Of a stretch of DNA of 30,317 nucleotides, positions 10,640 through 17,869 are shown piece by piece. The stretch spans positions 1-30,317 of the forward strand of contig NC_049990.1 in assembly GCF_000003815.2 (NCBI RefSeq), in the 5' to 3' direction. Below the pieces are notes generated by a model, which was given only the letters and a program-made list of their open reading frames with translations, made no database searches and was not told the origin of the DNA. The position numbers and the translations under genes are program-made. This DNA comes from Branchiostoma floridae (Eukaryota > Chordata > Leptocardii > Amphioxiformes > Branchiostomatidae). Positions within the stretch are counted from its first letter, which is position 1. Each line of letters opens with the position of its first letter.

Positions 10640-10800
10640 TACATCGCCTATTTTTATTTCCCGTAACTCGTAGGGAAACCATCTTCGTAATTCGTAGCGA
10701 GGCGACCAAGTTTAGCGTAATTGCCTTCCTTGATTTAGCGTAATACGTAGGTTTTTTTTTCTAAATTCAGCGTAAATCGTTGTCGGGACCCCCCATGCAG
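10640..10800. repeat. Unidentified insert with repeated GTAATTCGTAG-type words
   Basis: CCGTAACTCGTAG, CGTAATTCGTAG, AGCGTAATTG, AGCGTAATACGTAG and AGCGTAAATCG follow each other. The stretch is absent from the same place in cassettes A and C, so it is probably an inserted element fragment. Class unknown. Confidence 0.35.
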
Positions 10801-11014
10801 ACCCTCTCAAAAGATCATCTAAAACAAATCTCAATCCATGTACTAGTATATAAATATATCTATATTTATTCCAAGTTACATGGATCACATAACTGTTACA
10901 TTATTGTGTGTAACGGATAAAGTGTGAGTTCAGTAGACGCCCCGCTGCGGTTTTGATGAAATTCATCATTATAATATATCACCATCTATCTACCAACAGC
11001 TCCGATAATTACAT

Positions 11015-11056
11015 TGTGCAAACACATCGAGGGCTGTATAAAGCCGGCAGTCCGGC
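11015..11056 (+). promoter_or_regulatory. Core promoter of copy B
   Basis: TGCAAACACA (11017-11026, forkhead-like) is followed by TATAAAG (11037-11043) and an inverted repeat GCCGGCAGTCCGGC (11043-11056). All three keep their order and spacing in copy C. The TATA box is 90 bases before the ATG, so transcription probably starts near 11065-11075. Confidence 0.65.
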
Positions 11057-11126
11057 TGATATCACGACACTTGATTGAGCTCCAGACCCACTAGTCGTCA
11101 GCCCAGCCCTACTAGGTACCGAGTTC

Positions 11127-12171
11127 ATGATGAAAACCTCCCTGGTGCTGCTTCTCGCTGTGGTGGTCATCTCGGCACAGATGTGGGCCGCCGACAGTGT
11201 CGCGATGCCGAATATATACGCGCCCATAGGACACCCCTATGGCAGGGGCCTCGGTAAGTGAGGTTTCTTTGAAAATATTTCTCTATCTGTTATTTTTGGA
11301 GGTGGCAGGGTCAATTTCACTGCAGGAGGCAATTTTACTGCGTTATGAACGAAAATTAAGAAACCTATGATGAATTTGTGTCCCTGGTCTCTAAGATTGT
11401 GGATTTTCGCTAGCCACCTTCACAGGCTTCCGAAGGTGTTTATTTTTTTTGGGTAGCGTTGGTTCGCGGTTTTTAACATGGGCTAAGGCTTTCTCTATGT
11501 CGGGAGAGACAGTTAGCCCATGTTGAAAATCGCGAACCAGTGCTTCTGCAGAAAAAAGCAAACACTACGTCTCAGAAGTGTGCGAAGGAGTCTACACCTC
11601 CACCCCCATAGATATTTCTTGATGGCGGAGGACTCCAAAATGTTGACTGACTGAATTTCTTTCGGCACATTCTCACAGTGTGTGTAGTTTTAGCGACCGT
11701 CTATTCTTTATCCTTGTGTCTTCACGATATGCATGTAATATTATAGTAGGTGTACTAGTGTTACGAGCACATTTTGATGTTGCAATATGGCTAACAGCCG
11801 TTTGGCATGGTCGTTTGGTGGTACTTGAACCCCACTGTTACAGAATGCTTATGTTTGCCCTCAGAGCGCGGCGCCGAGGCTACCCATGTACGTCCTGTTT
11901 GGGCCGTGTTCTGGATACCCAGGATGCAGCCTAAGCCGTACACGTGTTATGGATACTGACGGGATCTGGATGCAACAGTCCCCTTCATTGCATCCCCTAC
12001 ATTAGGTAGCGGTGGGACCCGAAATTAATTTTTGAATGATTATTTTTGCCCGCAGAGCGCGGCGCCGAGGCTACCCGGACCCGTGTAGCGGCCCTGAAGG
12101 CGCTCCTGGCCCACAGACTGGCCGCTGCTGCTGAGATGGCCAGGGAGATGGAGACACGGGAGGTGGACTAA
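11127..12171 (+). CDS. Small secreted peptide gene, copy B
   Basis: Exon 1 (11127-11253) encodes a signal peptide MMKTSLVLLLAVVVISAQMW ending near Ala-Ala-Asp-Ser, then AMPNIYAPIGHPYGRGL. The donor G|GTAAGT leaves phase 1. Exon 2b (12056-12171, after TTTTTGCCCGCAG) completes a Glu codon and reads RGAEATRTRVAALKALLAHR, then LAAAAEMAREMETREVD and TAA; the precursor is 80 residues. The second half is a strong helix former, cationic first and acidic later, with no cysteine. An alternative 3' coding exon 2a lies at 11865-11959. Either ATG (11127 or 11130) may start. I do not recognise the family; secretion is the only function supported. A helical antimicrobial or signalling peptide is possible but unproven. 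Confidence 0.65.
11461..11538 (+). repeat. 78-nt intronic inverted repeat (copy B)
   Basis: Arms 11461-11486 and 11513-11538 pair over 26 positions with two mismatches, both allowed as G-U in RNA, and pairing extends weakly outward. The loop is 26 nt. It has the same position and length in copy C. Related right-arm sequence occurs at 18600-18680 outside the cassettes, which suggests MITE ancestry. Confidence 0.8.
11865..11959 (+). CDS. Alternative 3' coding exon 2a of copy B
   Basis: Follows an acceptor GCCCTCAG and begins with the same 27 bases as exon 2b. In the phase set by exon 1 it reads RGAEATHVRPVWAVFWIPRM, then QPKPYTCYGY and TGA. Use instead of 2b would give a 73-residue precursor with an aromatic, proline-containing tail and one cysteine. 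It has no good donor before its stop, so it would be a terminal exon with its own polyadenylation, or a relic. Expression is not shown by the sequence. Confidence 0.5.
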
Positions 12172-12199
12172 GCCATGACGCAAAAGAAGTAAGGCAAAG
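12056..12199 (+). CDS. Exon 2b of copy B (coding to 12171)
   Basis: Acceptor TTTTTGCCCGCAG and donor AAAG|GTAAGAG bound a 144-bp exon with the stop codon inside. The last 28 bases would be 3' untranslated and spliced to the exon at 12494. Confidence 0.6.
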
Positions 12200-12493
12200 G
12201 TAAGAGAGTGCAAATCATATTTGTTCTTATCTTTTCCTGAAAATTATATGATACATTTTCATTGTGCAAAAAACGTATATCACACTTTGATAAGGATTTG
12301 ATGTTTTGTTTATCATGTCATATCATGATGGACATAAAGAAGGAATGGCGATTCTTGCATCCATGTACATGTGTTGTTCCATCGGTAACGTATGCTTATA
12401 ATACGATCGTGTTTGTGTAAATGAAGACACAGGCAAAGACGTATAATTTGGCACTATCTTTTCCTAAGTTGTTCGCTATATGTACCTTTTCAG

Positions 12494-12541
12494 AACCTCG
12501 GCGCCAACCATGAGATCATCCACGTGATCATCAACTGTTGA
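12494..12541 (+). other. Possible 3' exon 3 of copy B (probably untranslated)
   Basis: The acceptor TGTACCTTTTCAG is followed by an open stretch NLGANHEIIHVIINC then TGA. Copy A has DLCVDHEISHVIINYNKDK and a stop at the same place, with the same acceptor. Because exon 2b already ends in a stop, this would be 3' UTR unless another splice form exists. Copy C has lost it. Confidence 0.4.
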
Positions 12542-13239
12542 GCATGCGCAGCCATCTCTAAGGGATAATTAAGGGATGGTGTGTGTTTTCCGATATGTAC
12601 ACTGGATGTTAAGCGGAGTCTATAGTAAAAGTTTGGACAAAAAAATGTGCATAAGCACGGCAGTCTACACACCCTACTCCTTTCGATGTTGGGTTCTTAT
12701 ACGTGCAGAGGTGTAACGTTTGTGGCTTGCACCTAAAGCTTCCTCATGCACGGAGCCACTCGCAAGACGTCAATATCCAAACTCACGAATACAATCTTTT
12801 ACAACATGTCCCTAAGATTTAGACCGGTAGAAAATATGAGAAAACATGAGAAGCATGGAAAATTCAAATTATGATGTTCAACCGCCAGCTCACCTTAATC
12901 CGAGTGGTAACCTTTATCAATGGCTTGAAAAATAAATGGATGGTTGTCTTAAACTACAATATTGTCGTCCGTTGACTTGATAGCCCTAAATACAATTGGA
13001 TCGTTTTAAAATACAACCGAGAAAGGTAACCCCATGGAAAAGGGTGACTTAGCGTTAATTGTACATTTTAGCTCTGATATACCTCCAACTCCAATTTTTT
13101 GGGTCATGACAAACTGTACCGTTACTTTGCGATCGTACTTGTGTATTTCTAACACTGTACTAGACTAGAGTTTGCTTGTACTGTTCAGTACAAACCTGGT
13201 GTGTTACGCCTTAGGCCTTTTTACCGGGTATGCAAAAAA

Positions 13240-13690
13240 AAGCTAGCAAGGCTGGACTACAGAATACCTCTCAAGAGAGAATAAAAAGTCGACAACTTTG
13301 TTAATATCAAAAATACCTAATAAACCACGAAATAATTCATACACACATCTAAATCACAGAGTAATGGCAAGCATAAAGTATTACGAACTGAAAAGTAACG
13401 AAAAACAGACAAAAGAGCAACCTGCCCCATTGATGTATGTATATTCAAGACATACGTCAATAGTACCAGCATGGCGCTTACGAGCTTCAAACAATCTATT
13501 TCAACAAGCTCATTTTTGTCGTATCCGGTCATTTATTTAAACTACCACTGAATATGGAACTACCCACACAACAAAGTTGTAATAGACGAAACCGCAAATT
13601 AGAGTACAACATCAAAAGACATTTGACTTAAAGTGCCCCATTTTGTCTTTGAAGCGTAACTCTGAGTATTGGAAATGGCTGCCACCAACA
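13240..13690 (+). repeat. U repeat upstream of gene C
   Basis: Same landmarks as the other U units: AAAAAGTCGACAACTTTGTT, CCACGAAATAATTCATACAC, TTTGTCGTATCCGGTCATTT and GAAATGGCTGCCACC at the end. It matches the last unit before gene B best. Confidence 0.75.
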
Positions 13691-13939
13691 AGGCTTGGCA
13701 GGGGTTATAAGAAATAGTCACGAACTACAAGTACCCCAAAACCAAAACAAGTAGATACACTCCATATTCCATGCATGTATAATTTTTTTTAATACGTCCG
13801 GATAGTAGTTCTCATTAATAGCCATTATCATTACCATAGTACCATATCACTTCCCCGTTCTCAGAAAATCGACTTAAACGGAAGCTATGTGTAAATTTGC
13901 GATCGTCTATTTATCCCTCTATCTATTTCTAGTTACGGG

Positions 13940-14215
13940 GAAAACAGAAGAAGAAGAACTTTATTGCACGACAATTGTACATGATACAATGTATGACAAC
14001 AACTATTACACAAAGTACAAAATAGAGGTATAGAATACATGACTGTTCTTCTATTAATTGTGTGCAACGGATGAAGTGCAGGTTTGTAATTGAATGCAAT
14101 TCAGTAGCCTCCATATATGGCTCTCTGGGCCTTTTGTCCGTCTTTTTGGTACACTTCATGATACCCTTTTGCTGGCCATTTCTGCTGGGTCTTCTACGGG
14201 ACGGCGGCACAGTTG
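13940..14215 (-). mobile_element. Probable non-LTR element 3' fragment in cassette C
   Basis: On the minus strand it ends TGTCGTGCAATAAAG followed by TTCTTCTTCT, a polyadenylation-like signal with a short simple tail. The stretch is missing at the equivalent place in cassette A (near 5300), so it is an insertion. No reverse-transcriptase motif remains. Confidence 0.4.
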
Positions 14216-14544
14216 ATCCAGTCCAAAAAGAAACGGCCAGCAAAATTGTATTATGAGCCTCCTAAAAGACGAAACAGGACAGACAGCCTGCTACGGATCC
14301 GGAGGCTAGCAATTCAGGAGAATTTCTAAAGGCAGACAGCATGGGGAAAGCGATGCTTGACAGTCTTCTGGGCTGCTACAGTGGTTCGGGTGGCAGGGGA
14401 GGAGCGACACCCGACAAAATTATAGTCAAGTCCACTCCGAACTTTCAATAACCTCATCATTATTTATCACCATCTGTCTACCATTCAGGTTCTGGTTCAG
14501 GTTCAGGTCTACCATTAACTCATTATATGATTAGGTCATTACAT

Positions 14545-14585
14545 TGTGCAAACACATCAAGAGCTATATAAGCCGGCAGACCGGC
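14545..14585 (+). promoter_or_regulatory. Core promoter of copy C
   Basis: TGCAAACACA (14547-14556), TATATAAG (14565-14572) and the inverted repeat GCCGGCAGACCGGC (14572-14585) match copy B in order and spacing. The start site is expected near 14595-14605. Confidence 0.65.
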
Positions 14586-14624
14586 TGATATCAAGGCACT
14601 ATAGAGCTCCAGACCCACGAGACC

Positions 14625-14824
14625 GTCAGCCCAGCCGCACTGCCGCCAGCCCAGCCGCACTGCCGCCAGCCCAGCCGCACTGCCGTCAGCCCAGCCGCAC
14701 TGCCGTCAGCCCAGCCGCACTGCCGCCAGCCCAGCAGCCCTGCCGTCAGCCCAGCCGCACTGCCGCCAGCCCAGCAGCACTGCCGTCAGCCCAGTCGCAC
14801 TGCCGTCAGCCCAGCCGCACTGCC
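14625..14824 (+). repeat. Ten 20-bp repeats in the 5' leader of copy C
   Basis: Exactly ten units of GTCAGCCCAGCCGCACTGCC with small variants (GCCAGC, CAGCAGC, CAGTCGC). Copies A and B have a single unit at the same place before the ATG. The array lies downstream of the TATA box and ends ten bases before the start codon, so it would be in the transcript. Confidence 0.95.
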
Positions 14825-14833
14825 GAGCTCAGG

Positions 14834-16222
14834 ATGAAAACCTCCCTGGTGCTGCTTCTCGCTGTGATGGTCATCTCGGCACAGATGTTGTCCGCCGACA
14901 GCCTCGTGTTCGGGCCGCCTGGCAGTGGCCTCAGTAAGGAAGCTATCTTTGAAAACACTTATTTATCTGTTTTGTTTGGAGGTGGCAGAGTTAATTACTG
15001 CAGGGGTAATTTCATTGCGTTGTGAACGAAAATTAGAATGAAAATTATATCCCTGGTCTCTAAGATCGTGGAGTTTCTCCATTCTCCTTCTCAGGCTTCC
15101 GGTGCGGCGGTGTTTATTCTTTGGGGGTACGTAGCGCTGGTTCACGATTTTTAACATGGGCTGGGGCTTTCTCTATATCGGAAGAGGAAGTTAGCCCGTG
15201 TTGAAAATCGCGAACCAGTGCATTCCCAGAAAAAGGCAAACACTACAACCCAGAAGTCTGCAAAAGTTGGCTACACCCCCCCCCCCTCATAGATTTATAT
15301 TTCTTGATGTCGTACGACTCTAGAATGTTGAATGACTATTACTTTTGGCACATTCGTACTGTGTGTGTAGTTCTACTGACCGTCCTTTTTTTGCCGGTGC
15401 GTAGCACCGGCTTTGAGGCGAGAGAAACCGTTCGTTCAACCCTTCAACCGTTCAATCTTTCAACGGTTGCATGGATGGATGCATGGATCGGTCGATTCAA
15501 CCAAACCCTTCTATTAGCCATTCCATACGCCTGATTGCGTAATCATGTCAACGTTGCCGAGAGGTTTAAGGCGCTGAATGCAGATAGCGGTTTGCTTTTG
15601 CAGCCGTGGATCGTTCAACCCTTCAATCCTTCAGCGGTTGCATGGATGCATGGATGCATGTATCGGTCGATTTAACCAAACCCTTCCAATAGCCCTTCCA
15701 TACGTATACGCTTAATTGCGTAATCAACTCAACGTGGCCGAGAGGTCTAAGGTGCTGGATGCGGATAGCGGTTTGCTTTTTTCAGAAGCTTTCTTGTTAT
15801 CCTTGTGGAAGGCTGTACCAGTATTAGGAGCACATTTGGATGTTGCAATATGGCTGACAGCCGTTTGGCATGGTCGTTTGGCGATACGTGAACCCCACAC
15901 TCTGTTTGCCCTCAGAGCGCGGCGCCGAGGCTACCCATGTACGTCCTGTTTGGGCCGTGTTCTGGATATCCAGGATGCAGCCTAAGCCGTACACGTGTAA
16001 TGGATACTGACGGGATCTGGATGCAACAGTCCCCTTCATTGCTCCCCCTACATTCGGTAGCAGCGGTGGGACCCGAAATTAATTTTTGAATGATTATTTT
16101 TGCCCGCAGAGCGCGGCGCCGAGGCTACCCGGACCCGTGTAGCGGCCCTGAAGGCGCTCCTGGCCCGCAGACTGGCCGCGGCTGAGATGGCCAGGGAGAT
16201 GGAGACACGGGAGTTGGACTAA
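14834..16222 (+). CDS. Small secreted peptide gene, copy C
   Basis: Exon 1 (14834-14933) encodes MKTSLVLLLAVMVISAQMLS, then ADSLVFGPPGSGL, with donor TCA|GTAAGG at phase 1. Exon 2b (16110-16222 coding) completes a Lys codon and reads RGAEATRTRVAALKALLARR then LAAAEMAREMETRELD and TAA; the precursor is 70 residues. The splice makes a Lys-Arg pair directly after SGL, which would free a short SLVFGPPGSGL-type peptide and the helical C-terminal part if cleaved. Between B and C the middle segment differs strongly, while the signal peptide and C-terminus are nearly identical. Family unrecognised. Confidence 0.65.
15139..15216 (+). repeat. 78-nt intronic inverted repeat (copy C)
   Basis: Counterpart of the copy B hairpin, with arms 15139-15164 and 15191-15216 and the same loop length. 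The arm changes are mostly pairing-neutral. Confidence 0.7.
15386..15785 (+). mobile_element. Tandem tRNA-like (SINE-like) insert in intron 1 of copy C
   Basis: Two units of about 185 bp (roughly 15413-15600 and 15601-15785) each contain a stretch like a leucine/serine tRNA 5' half: TGGCCGAGAGGTCTAAGG (second) and TTGCCGAGAGGTTTAAGG (first), resembling a pol III A box. Both end GATAGCGGTTTGC and a T run. The insert is absent from copy B and is flanked by CTTTTTT on both sides. A GCCGGTGC-GTA-GCACCGGC hairpin sits at its left end. No complete tRNA cloverleaf can be drawn. Confidence 0.5.
15916..16010 (+). CDS. Alternative 3' coding exon 2a of copy C
   Basis: Acceptor TTTGCCCTCAG. In the exon 1 phase it reads RGAEATHVRPVWAVFWISRM, then QPKPYTCNGY and TGA. 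It is almost identical to the copy B exon. Its first 27 bases equal those of exon 2b at 16110. Confidence 0.5.
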
Positions 16223-16250
16223 GTCATGACCCAAAAGGAAAAAAGGAAGG
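16110..16250 (+). CDS. Exon 2b of copy C (coding to 16222)
   Basis: Acceptor TTTTTGCCCGCAG; a possible donor GTAAGAC follows at 16251. Beyond this the sequence diverges from B and no exon 3 is visible. Confidence 0.6.
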
Positions 16251-16599
16251 GTAAGACAGTGTAAATCATGTTTGTTCAAGATTATGTTTTTCCTGAAAAA
16301 ATCCAATACTGCGTTTTTCATTGTGAAAAAATATGTTAGACATTGGTAAAGACGGGCAAAGGCGTTCGATAAGGAATCGCTTGTTATCTATTTGTTCTCA
16401 ACTTTTCTCGCTATATTTACGTTGTATAGGATAGGGTTGCAAAAATACGGAAATAGGTGCCTATCTAGTGCGGGAATGGCTTTAACTGTTTAAAAAACGT
16501 TTACATTTTCTCTGTCAGAACAGCCGCGGCTACCACGGTACTACCTCTGACTGACCGTTGGGCCTCCAACTCCAACTGATTCTTAAAAGGCATGCAGAC

Positions 16600-17140
16600 G
16601 TCATGAAAAACGAACTGTACCGTTACATTGCGATTATCCTTGTATATTGTTAACGCTGTATTAGACTAGAGTTTGCATGTTACTTCTCTGGTATCTCCAG
16701 TATTGAATAATGCTTTGGAAAAGTTGTGAACATCAACTGTCATGACAAACTGTACCGTTACATTGCGATTATCCTTGTATATTGTTAACGCTGTACTAGA
16801 CTAGAGTTTGCATGTTACTTCTCTGGTATCTCCAATATTGAATAAGACTTTGGAAAAGTTGTTCACGTGAATATCAACTGTCATGAGTTTTGACAAACTG
16901 TGCCGTTACGTTGCGATTATCCTTGTATATTGTTAACGCTGTACTAGACTAGAGTTTGCATGTTACTTCTCTGGTATCTCCAATATTGAATAAGACTTTG
17001 GAAAAGTTGTTCACGTGAATATCAACTGTCATGAGTTTTGACAAACTGTGCCGTTACGTTGCGATTATCCTTGTGTATTTCTAACACTAGATTAGAGTTT
17101 GCGCGTAATTTCACGGCTATCTCCAGTATTAGATAAGGAT
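16600..17140. repeat. Four tandem ~140-bp units closing cassette C
   Basis: Units begin near 16600, 16740, 16882 and 17030 with CATGA...ACAAACTGT(A/G)CCGTTA and run through TAGACTAGAGTTTGCATGTT. Cassettes A (8928-9040) and B (13104-13220) each have one copy. Confidence 0.85.
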
Positions 17141-17760
17141 TTAGAAAAACATGTATTATTGCCTTGCTGTGAAAGAGGGTCAATACAAATGTGAAAACTC
17201 TATGATGTTTGTATTCTTTTGTGTGAAGTCATGAACTAGAATATAAACCGCATAATTTAGGCGTTTATCTTACTGAACCGCGCTAAATTGCGAACGGCAA
17301 TTTTTCACCTGAAATCGCGAGTTTTTTATGTTGGCTATTTTTTAGATTCATTATGACAGGCAATAAAACCTGTTACGATTTTTTGTTTAAATTCCATAAA
17401 AAAGACGGACAGCAATTATACTGTCTTGACGTTTGCCTGGTGTAGATACAAGAAGATGAAACGTACTATCATTTACTAGTATAATTTATACATAGCTTGA
17501 AATTATGATTGCTTAGGAAACATGTTCATGAGGAAAATGGGTGCTGCAGTAAGTGTATAATGTATTTGGCAAAAATGGACAGAAACTGTAAATATAATTT
17601 TTTCTGCATGTTCTTTATTAATTAAACATCTTCTATCTCTATGTAGTACTTCTATGTCTTGTAAAGACTTAAAATAAGACAAAAAAACTAATTTCAAGGC
17701 ACGCATGAAGCGGCCATTGGCTGGTCGTTGTCACGTGGTAGGCTTCGGTTGTGACGTCAC
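17141..17760. other. AT-rich spacer
   Basis: Separates the cassette array from the 3' end of the minus-strand lectin gene. The part next to 17760 is probably that gene's 3' UTR: minus-strand AATAAA-like words occur near 17610. No other gene seen. Confidence 0.35.
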
Positions 17761-17869
17761 TCAGGCTTGCATGAGAACGAGGCCACGCCCTCCTGGGTGC
17801 AGTACATGCCGTCCGGGCAGGAGGCGCTGTTGCACTTGTACTTGACCCCACGGGTGATAGGAGTCGGGT
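17761..17869 (-). CDS. Last exon: cysteine-rich C-terminus
   Basis: After an AACAG acceptor it reads [17 protein letters not shown], then [19 protein letters not shown] and stop. There are four cysteines and no membrane anchor, so the protein ends as a secreted form. Confidence 0.75.

Larger units (their letters stand above)
9080..13230 (+). repeat. Tandem cassette B
   Basis: Second copy of the composite unit. It differs by carrying three U units (9080-10515) and an extra stretch at about 10640-10800, and by having a single minisatellite unit. Its 3' flank (12590-13230) follows that of cassette A (8430-9062), sharing for example TGGATCGTTTTAAAATACAA and CTTGCACCTAAAGCTTCCTC. Confidence 0.7.
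13240..17140 (+). repeat. Tandem cassette C
   Basis: Third copy. It has one U unit (13240-13690), an extra element fragment at 13940-14215, ten 20-bp leader repeats (14625-14824), a tRNA-like tandem insert (15386-15785) and four copies of the 3'-flank repeat (16600-17140). Exon 3 is not recognisable. Confidence 0.7.

Noticed and set aside
11009-11257. Other frames over exon 1 of copy B on both strands
   Set aside because: They lack a signal peptide and do not survive in copy C; the MKTSL frame is the conserved one.
14546-15025. 159-codon frame running through the 20-bp repeats into the signal peptide
   Set aside because: It has no ATG before 14834, starts upstream of the TATA box, and reads past the splice donor into the intron.
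15540-15620. A complete tRNA gene
   Set aside because: Only the D-arm region resembles a tRNA; the anticodon stem and acceptor stem do not pair and the B box is weak.
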